From Cololabis saira (lineage: Eukaryota > Chordata > Actinopteri > Beloniformes > Belonidae), in contig NC_084591.1 of assembly GCF_033807715.1 (NCBI RefSeq), positions 43,178,868-43,242,867 on the forward strand: DNA of 64,000 nucleotides, in the 5' to 3' direction. Of the stretch, positions 24,411 to 37,098 are shown piece after piece. Positions within the stretch are counted from its first letter, which is position 1. Every line of letters starts with the position of its first letter. The notes beneath the pieces were generated by a model that was not told where the DNA came from, did no database searches, and saw nothing but the letters and a program-made list of their open reading frames with translations. The translations under genes were made by a program, and so were the position numbers.

Positions 24411-25725
24411 AGGCTGATTTATGGTTCCGCGTTACACAGGGATTAAAGCAAAAAAAAATCCCAGGACGGAAAGTTTTCAGACCCCCCCCCCCGTTGCAAT
24501 TGAAAACGTAAATTTATAATTCATTCCTGAGAGTTCATCTTTTAATCCAGTGGCAATATCCGTGCTAGTAGATACTTTTTATGTAATAATGACAGGGGGT
24601 ACTAAGCGAGGCACTGCACTACAGACTCGCTACATAACTTTGAACAAAGCATCTGAAATTAAAATGCAGATATACAAGCTCACAGCGCGTCACATTCGTA
24701 ATGGAACGTAGGCTTGTAGCTCCGCAGTGTTTACATTGCGGCACACCGACATGCGACGAGGTCTAGCGCTGAGTTATGGTTCTGCGTCACACCAACGCAG
24801 AGCACACGGCGTAGGGTACGCGGCGACACGCACCGTACGGCGCGCGCTGCCGCGTAACCTACACCGAGGCCATTGGCGTAGGTTACACGTCGATTTAACG
24901 CGGAACCATAATTCAGGCTTCACAGCGCGACTCCACTGTCCGCCGGCGCGCGCGCAGCTCCTCGCCACGCCGACTCCGTGCTCATATATTTAATACATTT
25001 ATAAAGCCCATATATTTATAAAGCCCCACCTGGCCGAGCCCTAACACTGAGGCCATGGTAGATTTAGGTTACACACGGACACACGGCACTGTTGACCTTT
25101 TTTCCTTGCCGGCTCTGCTCATTCGCAACGTGACCAGATCGTAGAGCCATAGGCTCTGCGTCGATTTAACGCAGAACCATAATTCAGGCTTCACTCACTG
25201 CCGCAACGCCGCACAGAGGCTCCCAAATGGAAATGATTTTTGATTTCTGAATGAATGGATAGATACGTCGCTTATTTTTTGCATATTATGTTTTTCTTTT
25301 CTGGCCTGGCGCATCGCGTTTTCGAGTCCGTTGTTTGGGGATTTTTTTTTTTTTCCCCGTTCCGCGGAAATTTTTTGCTGAGACCAAAATCCGCGCAATT
25401 CCGCGGATCCGCGGAAGATTCTGATGTCTGGTTATTAGGTGTCAGGTTACGTGCATCTAAAACCAGAGGAGAACTTTACTGTGTGTGCACAGCCAACAGC
25501 TGATTGACTGCAGTGGGCGCCGTTCGACAAGTCACCGCGGCGCTACAGACACCCCGGTGTTCATATTTTTTGTCGGATTTGCGCTGATCTCATAAAAAAA
25601 TATCCCAAAAAAATCCCCAGGACGGAAATCCGTACCCAGTACGGAGAACTTTAATCCCTGGTTACACCAACGCAGAGCCTACGGCGTAGGGTACGCGGCG
25701 ACCCGCATCGTACGTGGAAATGCGC
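24411..25725. mobile_element. Palindromic GC-rich miniature element split by a CAGGGATTAAAG element
   Basis: The left part (24411-24436, AGGCTGATTTATGGTTCCGC ...) resumes at 25661 as GTTACACCAACGCAGAGCCT. The intervening 24437-25660 starts CAGGGATTAAAG and ends CTTTAATCCCTG (12-bp TIR) and is bordered by GTTACA on both sides, a 6-bp match. The inserted element contains another full copy (about 24768-24922) and a half copy (25143-25190) of the same palindromic family. No transposase is seen. Confidence 0.75.
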
Positions 25726-26069
25726 TCTTTTTTTTTGCTATTAAAACATGATTTGTAATGTGAATTTGCAAAACTTAAACTACAAATAATAGTTTTTGAC
25801 GTAACATCAGATATTGCGCATGCTCTCTGTGAAAGGATGAGTCCAATCGGGTCGCAGCTGCTTCAACTGTGCGATTCCTTCACAAGGAGAGACCAGGATT
25901 TCAAACAGGCTTGATTTTCTTGCGACCTCACGATTTGTGATCGGGAGCTCGTCGTGAGGTGTTGTGTTGTGTACAGTGTGTACAATTTTAGTTCCAGTGG
26001 TACTATGGTGATCTCATATGTTCTTTGTAAGTAATGGTCTGGTGCTGCTCATTGCAAAAATAAATTGTA

Positions 26070-26166
26070 GCCTGGTGCAAATACCCGCCTGGTTCTTATA
26101 AACGCCTGGGGTCCAAGTGGATTTAGCATATTAAACGCCCGGGCTACTAAATGGTCATCTACGGTA
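26070..26166. repeat. Short repeat ending in TGGTCATCTACGGTA
   Basis: Shares GCAAATACCCGCCTGG..., GGGTCCAAG... and AAACGCCCGGGC with the element at 23680-23810, on the same strand, and ends with the inverse complement of that element's beginning. Confidence 0.55.
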
Positions 26167-26675
26167 TGTAAACAATGTGACTCTGCAGGTCTGTTATACA
26201 GATACTTATACACTGATGGTAAAAGCAACACATTTGTAGATACAGTAAAATATAGCCAGAAAAATGAAATATATAGGCAAAGTATACACTTCCAGATAAA
26301 AAGAATACAATATAAACACCATATAAGCATATAAAATAAATCTACTTTGTTGGAATTATATTAAAATAATAACAAGGGTAGTAAAATAAACCTTATATGG
26401 TGTTTATAATGTGTCGTTTTATCTTGTGAGTGTATAAATATATACATTTCTCTAATTTTTCTATAGCTATACATTAATTGCTTTTACTGTCTGCGTAATT
26501 ACAGTGACTTCAACAAAGAAAAAAATTCAAACTTGTGATCAACAAAATATGTTGATGGATTTATAGGTCAGTAATTATCAGAAAGACATAATGTTTTTGT
26601 ATCTTTATTGTCACACTCTGCAGGACTACATCAGATCTGGAAAACTTCCAGAATCACATCCTCATGCAGGGAAGG

Positions 26676-26768
26676 TTCTCCTACTCCAGCAGTGAATCAT
26701 CAGGGAAGGTTCTCCTACACTCCAGCAGTGAATCATCAGGGAAGGTTCTCCTACTCCAGCAGTGAATC
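26676..26768. repeat. About 35-bp tandem repeat, three copies
   Basis: CTCCAGCAGTGAATCATCAG followed by GGAAGGTTCTCCTAC repeated about 2.7 times with small variations. Confidence 0.85.
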
Positions 26769-26930
26769 ACACGCGGACTCTCCCAGCACCAAACAAGGAT
26801 GGACACAAGATGCTACTGCTACCATAGTCATTGTATTTATTTACAGTAACTTCTTACACTGTTTCATAGTTCAGTTTTTATTATCAGTTCATTATTTTTA
26901 GTTTATTTTTCTACTACTTTATTTGTACAA

Positions 26931-27420
26931 CGGAGTATTAGGGCCAAACAAAAAAAACAAAAAAAGGAAATTACGAGAATAAAGTCATAATATTACGAGA
27001 ATAAAGTCGTAAAATTACGAGAATAAAGTCATAATATTACGAGAATAAAGTCGTAATATTACGAGAATAAAGTCGTAAAATTACGAGAATAAAGTCGTAA
27101 TATATTATAAATATATAAATATAACTTCACAAGATGCTCAATATTGCTCATTTTAACACAGGGAGAAGAAGCTCTTCCTGTTAGAGTTCTCATAAATTAT
27201 ATTCTCATAATATTACGACTTTATTCTCGCAACATTACGACTTTATTCTCGTAATGTTACGACTTTATTCTCGTAATATTACGACTTTATTCTCATAATA
27301 TTACGACTTTATTCTATTACGACTTTATTCTCGCAACATTACGACTTTATTCTCGCAACATTACGACTTTATTCTCGTAATTTCCAATTTTTTTTGTCTT
27401 AGTTTGGCCCTAATACTCCG
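26931..27420. mobile_element. Foldback element with mirrored (CGAGAATAAAGTCGTAAT)n arrays
   Basis: The ends CGGAGTATTAGGGCCAAAC and GTTTGGCCCTAATACTCCG are perfect inverted copies (19 bp). Each arm then carries tandem 18-bp units: plus-strand ACGAGAATAAAGTCGTAA in the left arm, its reverse complement in the right arm. About 60 bases of unique sequence separate the arms. The whole could form a long hairpin. No coding capacity. The target-site duplication is unclear. Confidence 0.88.
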
Positions 27421-28574
27421 TCGTATATTTGTTTACTTTATTCACAGTAATTTACCCTGTCATACAGTTGTTCATTACTGCTACTGTGATACAGATTACT
27501 AATTGTTTATAATAAGTATGTATGGGATAACTGCTTTTGAAGTCAAGGCACCTCAATTAAACAACATAAGGAGCATTTTAAAACTTATTTTGATTCATTT
27601 ACTTTTCACAGGTTCAAATATCTTTGAAGTTGGCAAAAAATATATTATGTTAAAAGAGTTACAGCTCTTTGAACACAAACCACTTATGGTCATCATTCCA
27701 GTGTGTTTGCCTTCAAAGTTCAAAGTGTTGGTAGTTGGCTGATAATTTTCCCTCACTTGAATTAGCGTTGAAAGACACTACAATACGGGGTCAACAGATT
27801 TGCTGCATGAAAACAGGAGAACTTGAAGATGAGAAAATGTTTAATTATTCAAAGAGGCTGATTTACTGGAAAGCTGGTGAATGCTACGTGTCAAGGGAAG
27901 AGTTCAGGGTTCTGCTTTACACTTCAAAGCGGCAGACAGAAAAGAAACATCAGGTTCCATCATTTACCTGTAGCATTAAAAGACTATTAGTAAAATGCAC
28001 ACATTCAGTGACTAGTCTAACTCAGAGCTGCTCTTCTGGTATAATTTCACATTATAATTACTTTCCTTTTAAGTGAGAAATTAAAGAAACAGTTCAAAGG
28101 TCATTCTGTCTTCTCGACAAAAGCCAAATCGATTCCATCATCCAAGGTTTATAGAAATATTTGAAGCCACCTCCAGCTTGAGCAACCTTTGCCTTCTTCA
28201 TATTACTTCTAAAGTCATGACGCAGTTTTCTACCAGGTCTGAATACCAAGCATGCGTTTGTTAACGTACAAATTATAGTTCAAAGTACAATAATCATTAA
28301 ACATGTAATTACCTTTGCCCTGAATGAATAAATACACATACTTTCTTCAATCATTTCCACTTAAGACCTGCAAAGTCACCAGAAGGTCATACACTGTGTC
28401 TTTTCATAAAAGCCTTTGAAACATAATCTTTATTGAACATTTTATTTTGTTAAAGTGTCTGGCAAACTCAGTTTAGTAACTTCTATGAAGCAGAAATGAT
28501 CATCACATCGGAAAAGTGATAGACAGATGATAGACAGCCAGCTGACCTTTAAGGACCATGTTGCCTTGGTTTCC

Positions 28575-29628
28575 CGGTCTTGCTGATTCGCTCTCTACAG
28601 CATCAGGAAAATCAGACTCTACCTGACAGAACATACGACACAGCTCTGGGTTCAGGCTCTGGTCATGTCATGTATTGACTACTGTAATTCCTTGTTGGTC
28701 GGCCTTCCTGCTGCTCAGTTAAACCTCTGCAGATGATCCAGATGCAGCAGCATGTCTGGTCTTTAACCAGCCCAAGAGAGTCATGTCACTCCGCTGCTAA
28801 TCTCTGCACTGGCTTCCAGTTGCAGCATCAAGTTCAAAGCTCTGCTTCTGGTTTATCAAACAATTACCCAAACAGCTCCTCAGAACCTTCACTCCTTCAT
28901 CCAGAGCTACACTCCCTCTACCTTCACTCCTTCATCCAGAGCTACTCTCCCTCTACCGTCACTCCTTCATCCAGAGCTACACTCCCTCTACCTTCACTCC
29001 TTCATCCAGAGCTACTCTCCCTCTACCGTCACTCCTTCATCCAGAGCTACACTCCCTCTACCTTCACTCCTTCATCCAGAGCTACACTCCCTCTACCGTC
29101 ACTCCTTCATCCAGAGCTACTCTCCCTCTACCTTCACTCCTTCATCCAGAGCTACTCTCCCTCTCGACAGCTCCGCTCAGCCAGTGAAAGATGCCTGGTT
29201 CTTCCTCCATTGTTCCCCGATGGTGGAATGTCTTACCAAACTCTTTCCGATTACTTTTAAGAGCAAGCTAAAGACTCAGCTCTTTAAGGAGAAATTCTGC
29301 ATCTAGTAAACTTCTCTGCTCATCAGAATTAGTTAGAAAATGTGTCCAGCTCTTTACAGGACTCAGCACTGAGTAAGCTACATGCACTTATGACAAGATG
29401 ATTGCATGATGGTGTCTTTTTAGACGTAGCTTTCTGTTATAAAGGAACTGTTGAGTTTTTAGCAGTGGCATGGCAGCACCTGTTTCCAACTGGACTCACA
29501 GCAGTCTGACCAGCACTGATCCAGCTGGATCCTCCTATGTGATTTCTTACTTGTGTTGTTCTCTCAGATGTAAGCCGATTTGGATAAAAGCGTCTGCTAA
29601 ATGACAGTAGTAGTAGTAGTAGCAAGTA
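28575..29628 (+). mobile_element. Decayed L2-type LINE 3' part with an internal minisatellite
   Basis: With frame breaks the plus strand reads IRPYLTEHTTQLWVQALVMS, then CIDYCNSLLVGLPAAQLNLC, ITPLL-type sequence, KALLLVYQT, then LRSASERCLVLPP. This is the C-terminal tail common to fish L2-group LINEs. The 3'UTR ends with GATTTGGATAAAAGCGTCTG CTAAATGACAG and an (TAG)n tail (about 29606-29621). A 35-bp minisatellite has expanded inside the coding remnant (28890-29168). Confidence 0.8.
28890..29168. repeat. 35-bp minisatellite, about eight copies
   Basis: Unit CTTCACTCCTTCATCCAGAG followed by CTACACTCCCTCTAC, alternating two variants (ACACT/ACTCT and ACCTTC/ACCGTC). It is seeded by LINE coding sequence on both sides. 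The open frame across it exists only because 3 units equal 105 bases. Confidence 0.95.
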
Positions 29629-31653
29629 TTCAATCAGTTTCCAGTTCAGTTTTCCATTTCAGAGAAAATCCTAAAGGCTTAATGCTGGATTAAGAATAAA
29701 TGTAGTTTATTGTAAAATATTTGTCAACAACCTTAAACTTTATAAACATGAAAAATATTTATGTTGAGAAAGAAAAGTGCAGTTAGAACTGCACTAAGTA
29801 ATGGATGTCCAAATGAAATGTGATAATAAGAAGAAACTTTGAAAACACTGTGCTAACAATATCTCACATACTGAGCCTTTCTATGGACCGTGATGATTTC
29901 TTCCAATCCTGAGATTTTGGTAGGTGAAGCAGCTGACTGAGCTTTCAAACGGCAAAAAATACCAAGCCTGAGACCCTGATGCCCTCTGTGAGTTGAAGAG
30001 CAGGAACAAAACAGAGCGAGAGCAAGAGGATGTTGAAATATTTTTTCTGGCAAATAAAGTGGACCGGTTTTGAGGACTGATGAGGACAAAGCAGGAACAT
30101 TGGACATTTCATAGTAAATACAGACAACAAGCTGACATTGAACTGCTGTAAGAAGGAGCAGTGAGATTCCATGTTATTTACCAAGACGGTGCATTATTAT
30201 TTTGGTGGTGGTGCCAAAATATCACACAATATCAAGGAATCAGTTGTTGCTAGGTTACAAACACAACACCCCAATCCATTCAGTCTCTGGAGATTTCAAT
30301 CATGCCACTATCTGCCCTGCTCATCAAATTTTTCAACAGTAAATAAACTTCTGTATCAAAGAAATTATTGATTAACGTCAGAGATGCATAAAGCTCCTCC
30401 ATCCATGTATAAAATTACATTTTCAACATAATATGTTGATTAAACAGTGGAATGTCCCCAGTGAGTCCAATGTGACTTCTTCAGCTGAGCTTCAACACAG
30501 ACCAGTACAAAAGAACTGAAGCACTTAAAAATAATCAGTCTCAATCTTAAAAAAAAAACCACATCACTGCAGCGTTAATTTACCATGCAGCAGGTCACCG
30601 GCTGCAGGGCTTTTACCACACTTTATAATGTGGAATATAAGAACTGTACTTGCTGAAAGAGTAATGCAAAAGAAGATGCCAACAATATTTTGTTCCATGT
30701 TTTCTCCTTGACTCTGTAATTGATAAATAAGGCATACAAAGCTTACATATGAATGGGCTTTTTCAAATATTTTCATCTTCACTTCGTGTTGTGTCAACCA
30801 AAAACACTATAAAATTCTATTCACTAGTGTATAAAATAGTGTATCAAGTGAATATAGTGTATTCATCAAATGTAATTTAGTCTTTTCATACATTTTCTGT
30901 TTTAACTCATATTTGTGATGGTCTTTTTTTTAAATAAAAAATAAATAAATCTCATCCTACTCTCCTCAGGTTTTTTCCTCTTAGTTTGCTCTCGACAAAA
31001 AAATGTCTTTATGCCGATACGCTAGCTGTCAATAGTCCTAGAGCTAAGAAAAAGATGCTCGGGGATGCTGAGACTATTGAATTCTTTCCTGACCTTCACT
31101 CACTGAAACCTATTTTTGTTAGCAGATGACTTTATACAGAGCAGCTAATCAGCCGCCTGCGGACTGCCTTGTGAGCTTTGTTAACACTTTTTAAAAGACT
31201 GCGAACAAAGATGGTCCTTAATTGAGAAGACAAGAGTGAAATCAGATGGATGGAATATAGTGCATGTGTGCGTGTGTTTGGAGGTCAGTGTTCTTATTTG
31301 TTAGGGCAAAAACAATATTCACATGATGATTTCATGGTTGGGTGTATATGCTGGTGCCACATTAAGACCTGGCCCAGAATCAGGTCTACAAATGATGATA
31401 TTAGAAAGAAAGCCTTATTATAAATAAAAGACCAAAAAAGTTTCCTCTCAATGATCACTGATTCCTGTGAAAATTTAAAGCAGCTGGATGAAAATATTAG
31501 CATTTTCTTTAATGTTGATACCAATTTTCCCTGATTCAAACACTTTATTTTGTAGATACGTTATGTACGTATGAATGTGTGTATGCGTGTAGGGGTGATT
31601 GTGTGTGTTATTTGGCTTCTAATTTCTAGAGGGTGAAGGTGTGTGTGTGTGTA

Positions 31654-32273
31654 TGGGTTAATGACGAATAAGGATTTTCAACAGGTCAATTTTAAAATAA
31701 TAAAAAAAAGAATATCTATTGCAGTATTTCAAACATTAAGAATGTTGTGTACACAAAAAGTGTATACAAAAAAGGTCATGTGGTGCAACCATGATTCATA
31801 TTAAAATAAATTAATTTTCTTAACATCTTGACATCTTTTTTTTTACAGGTTTTCAGTATTATACAAAAAAATGTTTTTTTAATGGTCGCGCGACATGATA
31901 TTTCATAAAATGGACATCATCAGTCAAACTTTGTTTGTATATTATGATGGAAATATAAATACAAATGTGTTGCAATCTTACACACTACAAGACATTTGGG
32001 AAATCATGCCAGATAGGGCAGAAGATTGATTTAAAAACATTTAGAGGGATTTCAAAACAAGAGTCATGGTCGGACGGCCGCACCACATGACATTTGATGC
32101 TTAAAACAACAACAAAATCCCAAATAACTAGTATTTTTTGTAAAATTCAAGTGAGTCCATATGTGGAACAGTTAGTTCATATATCTGGTATTTTTTATCC
32201 ATTTAAACCTTTTTTGAATTGAAAAAAAAAAAATCAGTTTTTCAGAAAATATAGGTGTCACGTCATTGACCCG
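31654..32273. mobile_element. Tc1/mariner-type miniature element, copy A
   Basis: Starts TGGGTTAATGACG and ends CGTCATTGACCCG, inverted ends, with TA on both outer sides (31652-31653 and 32274-32275). No coding capacity. Nearly identical over most of its length to copy B at 63213-63922, but it lacks about 90 bases present there. Confidence 0.85.
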
Positions 32274-32746
32274 TATACATGTTATACTGCATGTTATCCT
32301 CCTCATCGACACCAAGATGCTTCCTGCTGAGCGCTTGTACACAAATAGATGGACAGGTACATCTAAGCATGCACATGGGAGGGGGGATTGGGCATGTTTG
32401 TTTACTCCACACATCTTTGCCAAAGCTTTTGGTGGGTGGCTCTCCATGTCCATCAATGCTCACATACTGTGTTCCTAAAGAGGTGCTGTGAATGAATTTG
32501 ACTGACTTGCTGAGAGGTACATAAACAAGACAATAGCAACACTCAAAACACTCCCGATGCAGTCGAAAAACAAGATTTGTTTCCTTTGTTACACAGAAAA
32601 TGCACGCGTGTGTGGGTGTGTGATGGATACTGAGGGGGTTAGCGAGCGGAGGCACTTCAAGGCCCCGCCGTCACCTCCTCTCTGGTGCATGACTGGGCGC
32701 TTCTGAGCTCCATTAAACTGATTCTCCTAAATCTCCTTTCCATTAA

Positions 32747-32780
32747 ACGCACACACACACACGCGCACACACACACACCA
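32747..32780. repeat. (CA)n microsatellite, short
   Basis: About 34 bases of CA with one GCG interruption, in otherwise unique intronic sequence. Confidence 0.85.
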
Positions 32781-33387
32781 GCAAGGTGCAGACTGCAGCT
32801 CCCTCTGAACTCTCGGAGGAGCTGGTGGGAGGCAGAAATCCATTGTTGGCCGTCGTGCTACTAATGCGCACAAAGTTCCATACTGCCATGTCTGAGCCGC
32901 TACATTCACTCACAACGGCGAGCTGAGGGCGTGTTTGACAATTCGTCGTTAAAATATTCTTATAAACGTGTGTATCCGAGATGGGCGCAGTCTGTAAAGA
33001 AGACAGACAGTGTGGGACGGAGGGATGGTAAGACGGATAGATAGGAGTGGGTGTAAAAGTGTTTTTGACTCCAGCAGAGAGAGCTACATGCTCAAAATGT
33101 TTCCCCCGTGATAAACAGGTTCATTTTCAGCAACAAGGCAGCTTGCTGCTGCTCTGGAAAGTAGGAAATCAAAGAGTATAAACACCAAAAATGTGCGCTA
33201 CTTACGACAATATTATAACATCATTTACTGTAAAGCATATTAGAACATCAGATACTATCAAACCATATTCCAGTTCTGTCGGGGCCTGGAAGTACAAACA
33301 CAGCACAGTATCTTCACAACAAACTACTGTATCTGCTGGACCCAAGTAATTAAGAGTGTACTACATTCCATCACACTTTTTATTACC

Positions 33388-34006
33388 GTGCATTATTTCA
33401 ACATTGACAACAAACTGTCATTTGGAAAAAATACAGACTCGATATATAAGAAAAGCCAGCAGCGCCTTTTTTGTCTTCGAAAACTCTCTAAATTCCAGGT
33501 GGATTCTTCCCTGATGACTATGTTTTATCGTTCTTTTATCGAATCTGTCATCACTTTTTCTTTTATTTGTTGGTTTCAATCTTTGAAAGTAAAAGACAGA
33601 AACTTGCTCAACAATGTTGTCAGTCTAAGCAGTAAAATCATTGGGTCGGCTCAACAAACTTTACAAGAACTTTATAACAAACAGCTGATCAAGAAGGAAA
33701 ACTCCATGTTGTCTGATTCTCACATCCCTTAATAAACAGTTTCAGTTTCTACCATCAGTTACTGCTTACACTCCCTTTTGCAAAGACAAATAGATACAAA
33801 CACTCCTTTGTTCCCTCGGCAATTGTTCTTTTAAATGCCGGAAGGAAAAGGTAGTGGCTGAAAAAGCCTCTTAACTATAGCTTAGGTCTGTACTATGATC
33901 TGTAACTTATTGTAATTTATTATGTATATTTACCATTGTGTGCTTCTCCTGTCGCGAAACTAATCGCCCCCTTGGGGACAAATAAAGTAATTGATTGATT
34001 GATTTT
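33388..34006 (+). mobile_element. 5'-truncated Rex1/L2-type LINE
   Basis: The frame reads NIDNKLSFGKNTDSIYKKSQ, QRLFCLRKLSKFQVDSSLMT, MFYRSFIESVITFSFICWF, which is the post-RT region (KKSQQRLFCLRKL ... FYRSFIES) of fish Rex1/L2-type LINEs. The 3'UTR ends TTGGGGACAAATAAAG followed by a (TTGA)n tail at 33988-34006. Confidence 0.75.
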
Positions 34007-34204
34007 CCTCTTCACATTTGCTGGTTTTCGTTTTCTACACCTGTCTCCAGATGTGTGAATGAGGCAACTGTAACCTTCCGGATTTATGTACTTATATATT
34101 TGTTTTCCAACATTCAAGACATTATTACTATTACAGAAAAATGTAAGAATTTCTTACAAATGTTATTTTTGTATGAAGTTTGTGAAAAGAGTTGTGATGT
34201 TCTG

Positions 34205-34372
34205 TAAAACACGGACACACAGAACAGCAGATAACGAGTTGAAGTCGTTGTGCGGGCAGCGCAGGTTCGAGTCCCGGCCTGTCACTCTACACTGCAACGT
34301 CCCCCCTCTCTCTCTACCCGTTTCCTGTCTACCTACTTTCTCAATGAAGGCCACTAGTACCACAAAAAAACA
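34205..34372 (+). mobile_element. tRNA-derived SINE, degraded copy
   Basis: B-box GGTTCGAGTCC at 34264-34274, then CTCTCTCTCTACCCGTTTCC and AATGAAGGCCACTAG, matching the body of the SINE at 22737-22938 in the opposite orientation. The A-box is eroded. Confidence 0.6.
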
Positions 34373-35126
34373 GCGGATAAAAAGCCAACTTTTCAGATGG
34401 AGACTGAAACACTGAAGTTCGCCGTTGGGAAATCGGTCCCCTACGATTCTGTCGGGAAGAAAGCTGACTGAGATTGTCAAACCTACATTTCGTATAGGAC
34501 CGTGTCTTACAACTGCTGATATTCAGACTTTTAACAATGAAAGTTGTCCTGGATTGACCGTTCACTGGACTGCATCAAAATTGTTTAGTGAGAAAGTTAC
34601 AAAATTTTATAATAAAGTAATAAAGTAGTAATAATTATTTTACTTCCAGCAATGCAAACTGTGACCTAAAACATGGCTCTAAAATATCTTTTTTAAATGT
34701 GCTGCTCCCATGTGAAAAAGTGTTTCAGAGCAGATCTGAACAGCCATGTTTCATTAGTGCCTTTTTGAAAATAAAAGATTATAATAAGAAAAACAATAAA
34801 AAGTCAGCATAAGACTCATCCATCAATCAGAAAGAAAATCAGAGAGAGACGAGAGGAATGAGATGCAAAACTACAGATATTTAATTCATATATGGCTAGA
34901 GACCGGGGTGTATGACGGCAAGTATTTGCAACAGAAAGCTTGAAACACAAAAAATGGGTCAAAGTTATTTGACCATCAAATTGTTGTGGGCAGAGGAGGG
35001 AGAGTGGGCCCACTATTGCAGTGCCAGGCCTGTGTCTTCAGGCTGCGCCTGACCCAGTCCTCATATCAAACCTGAACTCCCTGAATGTACTTTATGGATC
35101 CAAAGATGAAGAAAAGATCAAAACCT

Positions 35127-36811
35127 GGGGCTTCATGTACGTAACGTGCAGCGCACAAAAAACGTGCGTACGCCACTTTCTACGCTCACGGTTGTATGTT
35201 CAAAAAGTGATTTGAACGCACACATTAAGGCTGTTCTACGCACTTTTCTGAGGTTTTGTCCGTTGGCGACACTCACTGGTGATGCAGTGAAGTCCAGAAT
35301 ATGAGGAAACGTAACGTCAACAATAAGTTCACGACCACGTGAAGGACACGACAGTCCCGACATCACCAGATAAGTTACACAAGAGTGGAGCTGCAACAAT
35401 CTCACAATCAACCACATGATCTGAACATACAAGTAAAGGCAGGAGCTCAACGATGGAACCTGCAAATCCTGATGGAGCTTTGGCTCCGTTAGAGGAACCT
35501 GCTGATGCATCAGATCACACCGATCTGCTGGTCCAGGACTAAGACTCACTGGACCATCAGCTGGTTCAGGTACCAAGAGGATCCTCCTGGATCTCTGCCC
35601 TGAACTGGACCAGCTGCTCCGGTTCAGATCAACATGATGCTTCAGCTGGAGCTGCTACAGGTCGGACATCTCTGTCACCATGACGACCGTATGGGATGAC
35701 TACTGGAGATAAAAGCCAGATCCTAAAACATCCCATAACTGTGTCTGAACAGAAACACATTAAAATACATTTTGCAGCGAAAAACCGGTTCTGTAAAGTT
35801 GTCTTTTAAAATAAAACTAAGATATCACGGAAAGGTTGGTTGGTACGAACTGATGTGACTCAGAAATGAATGAATGAAGTTTTTATTGAATGTTTAGGCA
35901 AATTTCAGAGTCTGATATGGAGTCGCTGCAGGTGCTGCAGGATCCAGAAAGTGTTTCTCCGGTGATGGACCGGGACCGAGACCGGTCTCTCCTCCGGATG
36001 CAACACTCCAAGTTACAGCCTCTTTGCTCTTTATTTCTCACGTTTGCACCTCGATAATCCCGTCAGCATAAGTTGTCTTTCTGCAGCAGAGGAATCAGAT
36101 CGTGATGCTTAATGTTTTAAATATAAGTTCATGTTGTTCACATTGTTATACTTATGAGAGAGGTGATCGCGGACATCCACAATGTGTAAGACTCCTGTAC
36201 ATCGGGCTTAATCCGTCAGTATATAACACGCGTGACAATAAAGCGGAACGAGGAGCCGTTTTTCATCCACCAACTTAAGTTCTGGTGTCGGTTCTTAAAA
36301 AACAAACAAGAAAAGGAGAATGTAATGATGCACTAATGCTGGCCATAAACATTCACAAACCCGTACGATCATAATAAAACCACAACTCTTCATGGAACGC
36401 AACACAAAGCAAAGAACAACAATACCCATAATGCAATGCAGCTGAAATCGGAAGAAATGCCCCCAAATAAATTAGTTTTTCCAGGCCTCAACTTTTGACA
36501 GGACTGTCTCCAGCTCACAGCCAATTTTTTTTTAATTTGTTTTACTTGTTTTTGCAGGTTCCTTGTTAAGATGAGTGGTTTTTAATGGATAATTATCCTC
36601 ATTATCATTATCAACATGAGGGAGGAGACAGGGCGGAGTGTTGTGCGTGTGAATGTGCGCTCAAATCCACGTTGATTGTGATGTTCAAAGAAACGTGCGT
36701 GGATTTGGGCGTACGCACAGTTTTGAACATCTGGATTTTTTTTTTGCGTACGCAAGAATTCCACGCACGGATTCACGTTGAAATCCACGCACTCTTTGTA
36801 CACGAGGCCCC
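35127..36811. mobile_element. Putative TIR element with GCGTACGC-rich ends
   Basis: The left end GGGGCTTCATGTACGTAACG and the inverse of the right end GGGGCCTCGTGTACAAAGAG are similar. Both subterminal regions are rich in GCGTACGCAC/ACGTGCGT motifs (35150-35230, 36645-36800). The interior (35250-36560) has no intact transposase. The target-site duplication is not clear, so the boundaries are approximate. Confidence 0.55.
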
Positions 36812-36990
36812 TGGAGGAAGCTTGTACTGAGCAACTGTGATCTCTGATGGATCCAAATCAGGGGAGCAAATTCCTCTCATCACGTGACAACAGCCTCTGG
36901 ATTTACTCGCTGTAGGTTGGTGGGCTCAGGATTATTTCCTGGGTTGGGTCATTTGTCCGTATTGCAGTTTTAATACTTAAATATACTCAC

Positions 36991-37098
36991 ATTGAACACT
37001 TTCTCAATGTAGATTTCATCATTGATCCGATCACGGAGGATGTCCTGGTTCTGCCGAATAAAAGTGATGTAGGTGTCGGCCAGATCCATCCCTGGTTT
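36991..37098 (-). CDS. cadps2: cadps2 internal coding exon
   Basis: 108 nt, 36 codons, phase 0 both ends. Reads [57 protein letters not shown] is a signature block of the CAPS MUN-like region. The acceptor CTGCAG is at 37104-37099 and the donor GTGAGT starts at 36990. Upstream it follows ...KYVEVP and downstream it joins EWYTSS. It is separated from its neighbours by 19.7-kb and 18.1-kb introns. A foldback element sits 285 bases upstream, at 37384-37905. Confidence 0.96.

Larger units (their letters stand above)
18902..36990 (-). other. cadps2 intron, 18.1 kb, filled with nested transposons
   Basis: Lies between the VFN|EWY exon junction. About half can be attributed to elements listed separately. 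Stretches with nothing recognised are 18902-19190, 22940-23240, 23810-24400, 26170-26930, 27421-28560, 29630-31650, 32275-33380 and 34385-35126. Some of these (31000-31260 and 32640-33130) look like unique, complex DNA that could be conserved non-coding sequence. Confidence 0.8.

Noticed and set aside
28733..29260. 175-codon Ser/Pro-rich repeat protein
   Set aside because: It exists only because a 35-bp minisatellite stays open in one frame inside a dead LINE.
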